Positions 11,188 to 21,765 of a stretch of 64,000 bases of DNA are shown one piece after another; the stretch's first letter is position 1; every line of letters begins with the position of its first letter. Made by a program: the position numbers and the translations under genes. The DNA comes from Isoetes taiwanensis (taxonomy: Eukaryota > Streptophyta > Lycopodiopsida > Isoetales > Isoetaceae), in NCBI GenBank assembly GCA_021234155.1, contig JAJEKV010000036.1, forward strand, positions 1,248,777-1,312,776. Reading direction: 5' to 3'. Below the pieces are notes generated by a model. It did no database searches, was not told the origin of the DNA, and worked only from the letters and a program-made list of their open reading frames with translations.

Positions 11188-11429
11188 TGATCAATGTCAA
11201 CTAGAGGAGGCCATAGAGAAATCCAATCCAGAAAGAAATTGGACATATGGATCTGAAAATGGAACATGAGATCTTTCACCATTCATGGCGATTGTACATA
11301 TTCAAGATTATTCATTCTTCTCGAGTATCTACAGGGTGTTCTTGTATTTTTGTTCGTAGATTCATGATTGTTTGAACTGCAATGCCGGACCCCATACTGA
11401 AGGCCCATTATATACTAGCGAGTGGCCGA

Positions 11430-11517
11430 TTCTGGAAGTTTCCTTGAAGAATGTTCTAGAGGAATAATTTTGGGACTTTCTAGAAGATTCCTAGAAAGAC
11501 ATGTTCTTGTATAAAGA
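11430..11517 (+). promoter_or_regulatory. HSE plus TATA box, module 2 (A)
   Basis: Second, related module: TTC 11430, GAA 11435, TTC 11440; TTC 11478, GAA 11483, TTC 11488; TATAAAGA at 11510-11517. It shares TTCTAGAGGAATAAT, GGACTTTC-like and ..GGG(T)GAC..CCATATA with module 1 about 610 bases upstream. It lies immediately before the U array. The direct-repeat arrangement could be two LTR-type promoters of a small retroelement. Confidence 0.5.
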
Positions 11518-12253
11518 TAAGGGACAACCATATATATATACAAGAAAATTAATACGTCCTACGGCGCATTGTTCCAGTTTTAGCATGTTTTTACGATGTA
11601 AGGCCCTATAGTGCTCTAGATAACCAATGATTCTACTGAGATTCTTTTAGATTCTCCTAGATTCTCTTAGAATTTTCTATTTTGATTGAGGTGCATACCC
11701 ATGAGCATTTAAAACCTTCTAAAATGATCTATTTTGGATCTGTGCAACATTTTTAAAACATTTTCCATTTTTAGACTAAGGCGCTTACCTTGAGCATCTA
11801 GAATATATTTTTTTTCAAGATTTATATTGTACACCTTTATTATGAAACATTTTAGAACATTCTATTGTCGCTCTTTGCAAAATCTTAAAACCCATGAGCA
11901 TTTAAAACCTTCTAAAATAATCTATTTTGGATCTGTGCAACATTTTTAAAACATTTTCTATTTTTAGACTAAAGCGCTTGCCTTGAGCATCTAGAATATT
12001 TTTTTTTCAAGATTTATATTGTACACCTTTATTATGAAACATTTTAGAACATTCTATTGTCGCGTTTTGCAAAATCTTAAAAAAACTCTAAGATTTCATC
12101 AAGATTTTCTTACATTCCCTTAGATATTATGAAGATTCCCTTAGCTTCAATTAGATTTTAAGATATTCCGTTAAACTTGTATATTTTCCTAGATTCTCTT
12201 ACAACTTATGAGATTTCCTTATATTCCCTTTAATTCTTCTGGATTCCCTTACA

Positions 12254-12296
12254 TTCTAGAAATTTCTAGAACATTTTAGAACTTTCTGGAACATTT
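12254..12296 (+). promoter_or_regulatory. HSE-type array in U1
   Basis: Alternating TTC and GAA every 5 bases: TTC 12254, GAA 12259, TTC 12264, GAA 12269, TTT 12274, GAA 12279, TTC 12284, GAA 12289, TTT 12294. Seven perfect units among nine. Confidence 0.6.
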
Positions 12297-12386
12297 TGAA
12301 AGTTTCAAAACATCCTAGAATATTATAGTCTATTTTATCTTAATTACCCTTAAGTATATTTGACATGTAAATTTTTTATAGAATTA

Positions 12387-12458
12387 ATGTTTGGTCTAGT
12401 GGTTAGAGTGGGGGGTTTAGGGGATTGAGGACCAGGGTTCGAATCCCCCCAATAACAT
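12387..12458 (+). ncRNA. tRNA-like Pol III element in U1
   Basis: 72 bases framed by ATGTT...AACAT, which can pair as an acceptor stem. An A-box-like TGGTCTAGTGG is at 12392-12402 and a perfect B box GGTTCGAATCC at 12436-12446, the spacing found in tRNA genes. The D-arm wording GTCTAGTGGTTAGA resembles plant tRNA-Glu. Anticodon and T stems are weak (T stem CAGGG against CCCCC), so a decoding tRNA is unlikely; a tRNA-derived SINE head or relic fits better. Confidence 0.55.
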
Positions 12459-12699
12459 AAAAAATTTTAAAAGCCTTTCCTTAAGGAACGAGCATTCAAT
12501 ATGAGCCTTAGGATCTTAAACTCGATCAACGATCAAGATCTCACCATATAAAAGCAATATGAGCCGTAGGATCTATTACATATAATTCCCAAAGCCACGT
12601 GGACCGTAGGATGTGTCCCCAAGCCACGTGAGCCGTCGGATCTCGAACGGACGGTCGGATAAGCGCGAAACATAAAAACATATATAGATCAGATCAGAT

Positions 12700-13356
12700 A
12701 TATACAAGAAAATTAATACGTCCTATGGCGCATTGTTCCAGTTTTAGCATGTCCTTATATTCCCTTTAATTCTCCTGGATTCCCTTACATTCTAGAAATT
12801 TCTAGAATATTTTAGAACTTTCTGGAACATTTTGAAACTTTCAAAACATCCTTGAATATTATAGTCTATTTTATCTTAATTAGAACATTACCCTTAAGTA
12901 TATTTGAAACATAAATTATTCATAGAATTAATGCTTGGTCTAGTGGTTAGAGTGGGGGGTTTGGGGGGTTGAGGATCAGGGTTCGAATCCCCCCAATAAC
13001 ATAAAAATTTTTAAAAGCCTTTCCTTAAGGAACGAGCATTCAATATGAGCCTTAGGATCTTAGACTTGATCAACGATCAAGATCTCACCATATAAAAGCA
13101 ATATGAGTCGTAGGATCTATTACATATAATTCCCAAAGCCACGTGGACCGTAGGATGTGTCCCCAAGCCACGTGAGCCGTCGGATCTCGGACCGACGGTC
13201 AGGATCAGATCAATCTGGACCGTAGGACCACGGTACACATATTATATGTAAACTCCCAGGCCATCTGGGCCGTAGGATACGTCCCAAACCCACGTGAGCC
13301 GTCGGATCTCGAACGGACGGTCGGATAAGCGCGAAACATAAGAACATATATAGATA
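12700..13356 (+). repeat. Tandem unit U2 (short)
   Basis: Same start and end blocks as U1 but lacks about 500 bases of the AGATTC-rich middle. Retains a TTC/GAA array from 12790 and the tRNA-like element. Confidence 0.85.
12931..13002 (+). ncRNA. tRNA-like element in U2
   Basis: 72 bases, ATGCTTGGTCTAGTGG start, B box GGTTCGAATCC intact, AATAACAT end. Confidence 0.5.
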
Positions 13357-13916
13357 GACAAGAAATTTAACACGTCCTACGGCGCATTGTTCCAGTTTTA
13401 GCATGTTCTTACGGTGCAAGGCCCTGTCGTGCTCTAGGTAACCAACGATTCTACTGAGATTCTCTTATGATTCCTCTATATTCTTCAACATTCTATGTAC
13501 TATATTTAGCATTCATGAATATTCCCCTAGATTCTCTTAGGAGGTGCTTACCCATGAGCATTTAGAACCTTCCAAAATAATCTATTTTGGATCTGTGCAA
13601 CATTTCTAAAACACTTTCTATTTTTAGACTGAGGCGCTTACCCTGAGCATCTAGAACATTTTTTTTTTCAAGATTTATATTGTACACCTTTATTATGAAA
13701 CATTTTAGAACATTCTATTGTGGCTCTTTGCAAAATCTTAAAAAAACTCTAAGACTTCATCAAGATTTTCTTAGATTCCCTTAGATATTATGAAGATTCC
13801 CTTAGATTCAACTAGATTGTAAGAGATTACCTTAGACTTGTAAATATCTTCCTAGATTCTCTTACAATTTATGAGATTTCCTTAGATTCCCTTTAATTCT
13901 CCTGGATTCCCTTACA

Positions 13917-13969
13917 TTCTAGAAATTTCTAGAACATTCTAGAAGTTTCTGGAACATTCTGAAACTTTC
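13917..13969 (+). promoter_or_regulatory. Longest perfect HSE array (U3)
   Basis: Nine consecutive units in exact 5-base register: TTC 13917, GAA 13922, TTC 13927, GAA 13932, TTC 13937, GAA 13942, TTC 13947, GAA 13952, TTC 13957; then one imperfect unit (AAA 13962) and TTC 13967. Three nGAAn units are enough for an HSF trimer, so this could hold three trimers. Function is inferred from the motif only. Confidence 0.65.
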
Positions 13970-14083
13970 AAAACATCCTAGAACTTTCTGGAAGTATTTC
14001 CCTATTTCCTTACTAGAATGTTATATTTATCTTAAGGACATTACTCTTAAGTATATTTGAAACATAAATTATTCATAAAATTA

Positions 14084-14154
14084 ATGCTTGGTCTAGTGGT
14101 TAGAATGGGGGTTTGGGGGATTAATGACCAGGGTTCAAATCCCCCCAATAACAT
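14084..14154 (+). ncRNA. tRNA-like element in U3 (decayed B box)
   Basis: A-box-like TGGTCTAGTGG kept; B box changed to GGTTCAAATCC; 71 bases. Confidence 0.45.
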
Positions 14155-14703
14155 AAAAAAATTTTAAAGCCTTTCCTTAAAATTTGTTGAAAATACCAAG
14201 GCCCGAGCATGCAATGTGAGCCGTAGGATCTTGGACCAAGGATTATGATCAATCTGGACCGTAGGATCATGTAGGATATATCTAAAGCAACGTGAGCCGT
14301 CGGATCTCGGACCGACGGTCAGGATCGGATCAATCTGGACCGTAGGACCGCGGTACACATATTATATGTAAACTCCCAGGCCATCTGGACCGTAGGATAC
14401 GTCCCAAACCCATGTGAGCCGTCGGATCTCGAACGGACGGCCGGATAAGCGCGACAAACATAAGAACATATATAGATCAGATATACAAGAAATTTAACAC
14501 GTCCTACGGCGCATTGTTCCAGTTTTAGCATGTTCTTACGGTGCAAGGCCCTGTCGTGCTCTAGGTAACCAACGATTCTACTGAGATTCTCTTGTGATTC
14601 CTCTATATTCTTCAACATTCTATGTACTATATTTAGCATTCATGAATATTCCCCTAGATTCTCTTAGGAGGTGCTTACCCATGAGCATTTAGAACCTTCC
14701 AAA

Positions 14704-15253
14704 CATTAGGGTTTTTTTGAGATTAAAAAAGGGCCTTCAAAACATGCCAACTAAGCCAAATGAAGATAAATGAACTACCAATCAGAAATCAGAGCATGAC
14801 GGGTCCAGTCAGCAAAACTATTATAACTAACTCACTAGATCACATTTTCTAGCATAACTGATGATAGAATAGTCCAAATGAGCTCTCGTTTAGTGCAATA
14901 GATAGATCTCATTGAGATCTTTCCAACCTTAGGTGCTTTGCACATATTTTAACCACTTATGATTGTCAAAAGTCCAAAAAATATGGTTTTTACCATTTTT
15001 TACTATCCTATGGGGCTAAAAGATATGCAAACCACCCAAGGTTTGAAAGGTCTCAATGAGATCTATCTATTGCACCAAACAAGAGCTCATTTGGACTTTT
15101 CTATCAACACTTATGCTAGAAAATGTGATCCAGTGAGTTAGTTATAACTGTTTTACTGACTGGATTACCAGTTCTGTTTTCTGATTTGTAGTTTATATAG
15201 CTTAGTCAGCAGTTCTTAGAAGGCCCTTTTATGATCTCAAAAAATCCCTAATG
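14704..15253. mobile_element. 550-bp foldback MITE in U4
   Basis: Ends CATTAGGG...CCCTAATG. Long terminal inverted repeats: left TTTGAGATTAAAAAAGGGCC, right its near complement GGCCCTTTTATGATCTCAAA. Pairing continues inward (GAGCTC.. and AGATAGATCTCATTGAGATC) to give arms near 240 bases. Comparison with the uninterrupted sister unit at 13566-13590 defines both ends exactly and shows no target-site duplication: CCAAA plus ATAATC flanks rebuild the empty site. No ORF with a domain. Confidence 0.88.
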
Positions 15254-15758
15254 ATAATCTATTTTGGATCTGTGCAACATTTCTAAAACACTTTCTATTT
15301 TTAGACTGAGGCGCTTACCCTGAGCATCTAGAAATTTTTTTTTTTCAAGATTTATATTGTACACCTTTATTATGAAACATTTTAGAACATTCTATTGTGG
15401 CTCTTTGCAAAATCTTAAAAAAACTCTAAGACTTCATCAAGATTTTCTTAGATTCCCTTAGATATTATGAAGATTCCCTTAGATTCAACTAGATTGTAAG
15501 AGATTACCTTAGACTTGTAAATATCTTCCTAGATTCTCTTACAATTTATGAGATTTCCTTAGATTCCCTTTAATTCTCCTGGATTCCCTTACATTCTAGA
15601 AATTTCTAGAACATTCTAGAAGTTTCGAACATTCTCAAACTTTCAAAACATCCTAGAACTTTCTGGAAGTATTTCCCTATTTCCTTACTAGAATGTTATA
15701 TTTATCTTAAGGACATTACTCTTAAGTATATTTGAAACATAAATTATTCATAAAATTA

Positions 15759-15830
15759 ATGCTTGGTCTAATGGTTAGAATGGGGGGTTTGGGGGATTAA
15801 TGACCAGGGTTCAAATCCCCCCAATAACAT
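15759..15830 (+). ncRNA. tRNA-like element in U4 (decayed)
   Basis: A box TGGTCTAATGG and B box GGTTCAAATCC each differ from the U1 copy; 72 bases. Confidence 0.4.
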
Positions 15831-16305
15831 AAAAAAATTTTAAAGCCTTTCCTTAAAATTTGTTGAAAATACCAAGGCCCGAGCATGCAATGTGAGCCGT
15901 AGGATCTTGGACCAAGGATTATGATCAATCTGGACCGTAGGATCATGTAGGATATATCTAAAGCAACGTGAGCCGTCGGATCTTGGACCGACGGTCAGGA
16001 TCGGATCAATCTGGACCGTAGGACCGCGGTACACATATTATATGTAAACTCCCAGGCCATCTGGACCGTAGGATACGTCCCAAACCCATGTGAGCCGTCG
16101 GATCTTGAACGGACGGCCGGATAAGCGCGACAAACATAAGAACATATATAGATCAGATATAGATCAGATATATCATATCTTTATGGTCGTCACAAGAAGG
16201 AGTTCATGAAATAAATTTCTTTCCTTGGATTCTAAAAGGCAATTTGCCCTATTTCAAGTCTCCGATATGGTTTAACCTATTGGTAAGCTTGACCCTCTTA
16301 AACAT

Positions 16306-16566
16306 GTGCATGGCGATCAAGTGCAGAACCACAACCGGATGGTCATGCACCAAATTGATTCGAAACCCCTTTGGATTCCCTTGTATATTGCTAAAACCAA
16401 TGTTAAACTACATCTCGAATGGAAATATGGTTGTCCAACGGGCATGTTAAATACGTTTCAATCTATGGTCGTTGTTGCAAATGATTTGTTGAGATTTTTT
16501 CGCAAATCCAACAAAGAAGTGATGCAAAATAGAGATCGATATCTGGACGAAAACACCACAGGCTAG
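16306..16566 (+). CDS. Conserved 86-codon ORF, unknown
   Basis: Open frame HGDQVQNHNRMVMHQIDSKP... to ..DRYLDENTTG and a stop, extending about 12 codons further upstream as PIGKLDPLKHV before meeting TAA. Opens on GTG, so in a plant it would be an exon rather than a start. Segment B (41835-42095) keeps it open with one residue change. No family recognised. Confidence 0.25.
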   Translation: MHGDQVQNHNRMVMHQIDSKPLWIPLYIAKTNVKLHLEWKYGCPTGMLNTFQSMVVVANDLLRFFRKSNKEVMQNRDRYLDENTTG

Positions 16567-19500
16567 GCATAAAATCTTAGATCATGAAGCAGCAAAAAAA
16601 GTGTATGCTGCAACTCGGTGTTTGATCCAATGGAACTTTGTCTTCACTACCTTTTGGATCCATCGATCTGGGACATCAAATCGGGATTCTTGTGCAAAGC
16701 GAGCATAGATCCATGTATGCTGCATGCATGCATTTTTTTTTACTTGCTACATCATTTGGGACATAGCCACTTATAGGGTTCTTCATTGACTCCTATATCT
16801 AGCATAATAACAAGGGTTACTTTTGTGTTTTTATACGTTTTTTTTACATGGTTTTTTTTTATGATTTTGTTATTGTATTCATGCAAGTGTACTAAATAGC
16901 ATTTCTAAAGTGCACCCTTTCATAGGTGTTGATGCACGCTTTTGGAGCTGTTGGTTTTGAATAAGAAATGCAATCTTGTGATCGTGGTCTGTCAAAGTTT
17001 TGGACCAATGCAGACGTGGATGAAATTATTATTATAGGGTTTCAATAGTCCAGCTTTTATTCATGCCCGATTCTTTTCTTAACAAAAAAATTGTTTCAGA
17101 TTGTTCAGGCTAACTTGCTGTTCTTTATGAGATGCATGGGAGCTGCTTGGTAGCAAAGCTAGGGTTCTTCAAAACTCCGTGCCTGGCTGCTGCCTCTTAA
17201 ATTTCGCATATGGGAAGAAGGGCAAAGCAAATGGCAGTGTATGTTGTTTGTCATAAACAATTTCAGCCAGAGAGTAATCTAGGCTCTCTCCTCGTACTGT
17301 AAATAGGCCATTCAGAGGTGTGGATATAACAGTTCCAGCCTCTATGGAGGCAACCAGTTAACATATCTTCACCTTTTGTAGCTCCAGCAACAAACCATTT
17401 TGTTGAATTTTTGGGCACCCTAGAATCTGGGTTTGTGGAAGTGGTTTACAAAAAAGGTTTTGCGATTTTTTAGCTGGTTGAAGATTAGAAATTCTGAAGC
17501 ATACTATAGAATATGTTTAAATCATAGGCATAAGCATAGATTGTAGACCTCCTCCTTGGATCTTTTTGCCCATGCAAAAATGATGGATGGGCACTAAAAT
17601 TCTTGCTCTAGGTTGTAGATTCCATTGACAATTCCGGTTAAGTAGTGGAAGGCAGTTAGTATTTGCAGAGTCCTATGATGTAGAACCATTTTGGCATTTC
17701 GTATGACTAGTACGTGCATGTTTTTTGCAGGTCAGGATGCTAAAAAATCTCAGTATTTTTTGTTGAGATAAATTACTTTTTGGTTTGGTGCATGCCACGA
17801 TCGCATTTTGATGTGCTATGTCCCAAGGGATGAAGATGTGTTCTTCAGGTAGATTTCCAACCTATGCTCCATAGATCAAACCTGTTTGTGATGGGAGGGC
17901 TGAAGAATCCCCCTCCCCCGCGACGAATTCAGTCTCCCCCTGCTATTAGCTGGTGCCCAGGGTCAATTTTGTCCATAATAGCATGAACAAGTGGGGCCGG
18001 GGAGAAAAGTCAAGATTACAAGCTCATAGCAAGCACCATTTCAATTTAAGGAAAAATCCAGTCCAGGTCTCTTTCTGACTGCTAACTTTTCTGTATAGGT
18101 TTCAGAGTGTTTTATGCCTACCACAAAATCATAAAGATGGATAGTGGAGCTGCAACATCTCAAATCCCCGGGGGATTCACCTTTGATCAGCGTATAACCC
18201 ATGAGAGTTCAACGGAGGGGTGTTTTTTGGACCATTTGCGTACGTATTCTTAGGGGTTAGGGGTGTTTTTAGGCACTGATTTGGAGTAATATCTATACAG
18301 AGAGAGATCAAATTGGCTTTTAAAATTGCGTATACAAGGGGGTTTTTTTGCTACCCTCCGAACGCAGATGCCATACCCCCCTTATGTATAAGTGCACCTC
18401 CCCCCCCCGCGGCTCAAATCAAAGGTGCTGATTAGTGTTTCATCCATATCCAGAATCAAAGTTGCCTTTCCTGTGTCTTCTATTCGCATTACAGGTAACT
18501 CCGGCCCACTCAAAAATTATTTGTTTTAAAAATTTTATTTTAACGACAACAGGGGGCGGATTCGCTTGTGATGGGGTGGGGGGCAGGGGAGGGGGATATT
18601 TGTGATATACTGTAGAGCAAGTTCATGTTCAAATTTGCAATCTGAAATGGTTGGAAATGAATTTGATGATTTTAAAAGCCATCATTCGTGTATGTTATAT
18701 GTGTACAGATACCTCTATAAGCTTCTTTTTCTATACATGCTACCATATCAAAAGAATTTGGCTTTTTGACATCATTTTATTGTAGAGATCATCGCTGGGC
18801 AGGAAATTGTGGCCTGCCTTCTGAAATTGAGGTGTGAAGCTTCGAATTTTGAATGTTCTACATTTCTTCATGTCTCTACGAGAAGCAAATATACTGACGT
18901 TGCTAGAGAGAAACAGACATGTCGATGATGCTAAAGATGCACATGCTACTAGCTTCTTGCTCATCATCTGTTGTCTCGAGTGGTAATACCCTTTCCCTCT
19001 AGCTCTCTTAATATATCCCCTTGATTATAGATCCCTATAAGCAGCTCCTTTTTTATTCTTCAATCTACAGAGGGAATCCATTCCATGTTCTAACAAGTTT
19101 TGTTTGGATGAAGATGTTATTGCCAAGCTGTTTTCTTCTTCTTGGGTTACATCTTCATGGCCTTGTGTAAAGGTAATGGTATATACTAGAAGACAGCTTC
19201 TTGAAGATTAGGTGAAGATACGCCTCTAGGCATTGTCACCTAAATGGCAAAGATATTGGTCTTTCCTTCTTCTTGCAGGTATGTGTTCCTCTGTTCTCCA
19301 TGTAGAAACTCCAACAAATGACCCACTCTTTAACAACCAGGCAGATTCCATAGTTGTTCTTATTCAAGCAAAATATCATTGGCAGTTATGCCATTTTCTC
19401 TTTTGTTGTTATGTGAACCCCGCATTAATGAAATTTTTTCCGCTCACAAAATGTCCTCCACACTCCACAACTGCTCCCTGAGCACATCATGAGGCATTAT

Positions 19501-20337
19501 ATGAGGGCATTAAGGTGCTCGCTGTGGAAGAGAGGACTTGAACAGCCTTGCAGAAACCTTGAATGGGTGGACATAACTAGCACTGTACCATAGAAAGACA
19601 TGTTTGCATGAGCAGTGTTCTATAGAAAGAGATGATTGCATGTGAAAACAGAAATGGGCATTTGCAGCATCTCAAGCTTTGTGGAATACATGTAAGCAGC
19701 AATCACAATTAGGCAAATTGGAATATTGGGACAAATATGCTTTGACACATTTTGTTCACTAACTTCTCAATCATATAAATGCGCAACCCCTGCATTGGTT
19801 TGTCTTTTCTTTTCTTATTTGCTTAGGATTGTAGACATTTGAATTATACACTATGGTTTAATTATTCTTTTTCTTAATTCTTTCTTCTTTCTTATTTGCC
19901 TAAGATTGTACACCATCATAGACATAAAACTTAGTCTGTGAACACCTTAGGATAGTTCAAAATAATAGGGAAACTCTTACCTACATTAGGAATATTATCA
20001 TTGCATCTAGGCCATATAATAGCTTAGACTGTAACTGATCTTGTTTGATATATTAGGAATATCAATATTGCACCTAGTCTACTATAATTGCTTAGATTGC
20101 AATTTAGCTTGTTTGAATGTGAGTTTCTATACGGATGTTTAGGTAGACTGATATCATGTCATGTCTCTGCTATCAAACAGATTGAAGTGGCTCACAAGAC
20201 AAAAATAAACCTTTTTGAGCTTGCTTCCAATGCATTCCAATGTTATCACAAACATATTATTATTATTATGTATAACAAATGACATTGTGGCTTCAAACCC
20301 ACTCGTTTTTTTTTATGAAGTACTTTCATGGCAAAAT
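16567..20337. other. Right part of segment A, no gene recognised
   Basis: Holds one copy of the AGCATAATAACA family (16801-16925), poly-G/C runs near 18395 and a pyrimidine-rich stretch at 19800-19900. In copy B, 45170-45300 keeps an open stretch reading MTKYRLWAFAASQALWNTC..KLEYWDKY. It looks exon-like but matches no family I know, and stops flank it. Confidence 0.4.
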
Positions 20338-20569
20338 GTGAGTCTAGGTTGGCAGGTTGCTATCCCATAGTATGCTTCTATGGCAAAGGCATAATATACA
20401 AGCGAGTCTAGGTTGGCAGGTTGCTATGCCATAATTGACACATGGCATAGATGTATTTAGAGGTGTAGCTAAATTCTAACAAAGCTATCTACTCTATCTT
20501 ATAGAAAAGGTTGTCTATGAAGCACAATTTCATTATAATGGGAAAATTTTTAGTAAACTGGAATTTTTT

Positions 20570-20705
20570 TATTATGGGGGTTGTATAGACCTTATGCAGG
20601 GGTTGTATACACGTGTAATGCGATTACCACAATATCATAGACCTTATCTCGGGGGTTGTATACACGCGTTAATGAGACCTTATCACGGGGGTTGTATACA
20701 CGCAA
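20570..20705 (+). repeat. Tandem GGGGGTTGTATACACG motif
   Basis: Four spaced copies of GGGGTTGTATA, three following a GACCTTAT.. block, spacing roughly 45-60 bases. May be subterminal repeats of the transposon to its right. Confidence 0.6.
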
Positions 20706-20834
20706 AGATGCCGTTTATCATACATACATGAATATTTAGAGAACATAATAACACAGTATCATATACCAACTTCCAAACACAATAGAGACCGAAGTATGAA
20801 CTATGTATGTCCCTAGTAACCTTCCCCCAGGTTC

Positions 20835-21443
20835 CTAACCCCTTCCCCTTCCCCTTTCCCTTCCCCTTTCCCTTGGCCTGCGAGGTCTAACCCACGCATC
20901 TGGGTTAGGAGTCAAGAGCTCACGCTCCTCCCAACCTGATTCTTCCCACCATATGGGGTACCTAGTCATTAGAAAAAGTAATTCCACAGGATGATACTCA
21001 CGGAAGAAGAGCGGACCCAACTCCACAAAACCGTTGTACTCGTTGTAGTACACCCTAATAAGGCCATACATCTGTCCCCGGTTAATTTCATGAATGAACT
21101 CTGATATGTATGCATCCAGAGAGTGTGCTAAATATCCAGCACGAAGAAGAGGCCTCAATTGCTGTAGCATCTCGTCCAGATAAGGAGGGGGTTCAAGAAG
21201 TCCCCTCATTGCAAGTCTCCTATAACATTCAGATGGATTAATTTCCATCAGTGGCTCATGACCACAATCAAATCGCTCCAGAATGAAGTTGATCAACTCC
21301 ATTGTAAGCTCCTTGGTGGGACTGTGGCGCAACCTCCACTCCAAGAAATGGTCCCATAGCTCATCCATTCCAGGCCGCACAGAATGCCTGGGGCATGCTT
21401 GCAGGCCTTCTGGAGTAGCCCAGGGAGGATTGGGTCCAATCAT
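20835..21443 (-). CDS. Uncharacterised 202-residue protein with Arg/Gly tail
   Basis: Intact minus-strand frame. ATG at 21443 (MIGPNPPWATPEGLQ) is preferred over an upstream Leu-rich extension to 21515 that runs into a minisatellite. The body is rich in Trp, Leu, Tyr and Glu (DELWDHFLEWRLRH, ECYRRLAMRGLLEPPPYL, EFIHEINRGQMYGLIRVYY). The tail RPRERGRERGRGRG is basic and could bind nucleic acid. It lies just downstream, same strand, of the DUF7869 relic, so it may be a second transposon ORF or a captured exon. No family recognised. Confidence 0.5.
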   Translation of the reverse strand: MIGPNPPWATPEGLQACPRHSVRPGMDELWDHFLEWRLRHSPTKELTMELINFILERFDCGHEPLMEINPSECYRRLAMRGLLEPPPYLDEMLQQLRPLLRAGYLAHSLDAYISEFIHEINRGQMYGLIRVYYNEYNGFVELGPLFFREYHPVELLFLMTRYPIWWEESGWEERELLTPNPDAWVRPRRPRERGRERGRGRG

Positions 21444-21469
21444 TTGCAAAAGCAAGCAAGGATCACCGA

Positions 21470-21765
21470 CGGAGCAAGGAACACGGAGCAGAGCAAGTAG
21501 CAAGTTCAAGAGCAAGCAAGAAGATCAAGTAGCAAGGAGCACGGGAGCAAGTAGCAAGTTCAAGAGCAAGCAAGAAGATCAAGTAGCAAGATCAAGAGCA
21601 AGGAACAAGATCAAGTAGCAAGGAGCACGGGAATGAAGTAGCAAGGAACAAGGATCAAGATCAAGTAGCAAGAAGCAATGAACAAGGAAGATCAAGTAGC
21701 AAGAAGATCAAGGAACAAGGAAGATCAAGTAGCAAGAAGATCAAGGAACAAGGACACTGGACGCC
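21470..21765 (+). repeat. AGATCAAGTAGCAAG minisatellite
   Basis: About 300 bases of AAGATCAAGTAGCAAG / CAAGGAACAAGGA variants, with a 37-base unit repeated near 21686-21750. Separates the Arg/Gly ORF from the DUF7869 relic. Confidence 0.85.

Larger units (their letters stand above)
11536..12699 (+). repeat. Tandem unit U1
   Basis: Starts ATACAAGAAAATTAATACGTC, followed by GGCGCATTGTTCCAG. Then AGATTCTCTTAGATTC-type sequence with an internal duplication (11700-11880 against 11890-12060), a TTC/GAA array (12254-12296), the tRNA-like box pair (12387-12458), and a closing block of CCGTAGGATC / CCGTCGGATC motifs ending GGTCGGATAAGCGCG. Confidence 0.85.
13357..14480 (+). repeat. Tandem unit U3
   Basis: Full-length unit of about 1.12 kb with an HSE-type array, tRNA-like element and six CCGTMGGATC-type motifs at about 14220-14450. 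Minus-strand frames such as 14164-14358 are translations of these motifs, not genes. Confidence 0.85.
14481..16170 (+). repeat. Tandem unit U4, split by a MITE
   Basis: Sequence before 14703 and after 15254 joins to match U3. HSE-type array: TTC 15594, GAA 15599, TTC 15604, GAA 15609, TTC 15614, GAA 15619, TTC 15624, after which register is lost by a two-base deletion. Confidence 0.85.
8441..20510 (+). repeat. Segmental duplication, copy A
   Basis: Nearly base-for-base copy of 37543-46080, apart from a few small indels and an expansion of the U unit. Anchor pairs: 8441/37543, 10942/40008, 16450/41979, 18967/44492, 20282/45825. Extra length in A comes from four U units (11.54-16.17 kb) against one in B, a MITE at 14704-15253, and a short tandem duplication at 9040-9170. 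Ends with a 170-base tail in which GAGTCTAGGTTGGCAGGTTG occurs twice, shared with unit C. No known gene family recognised in the rest (16.6-20.3 kb). Confidence 0.95.

Noticed and set aside
12387-12458. True decoding tRNA gene
   Set aside because: A and B boxes fit, but T and anticodon stems are poor and no clear anticodon loop forms.
14164-16034. Identical 64-codon minus frames (MYRGPTVQIDP...) in U3 and U4
   Set aside because: They are translations of CCGTAGGATC-type repeats in duplicated units.
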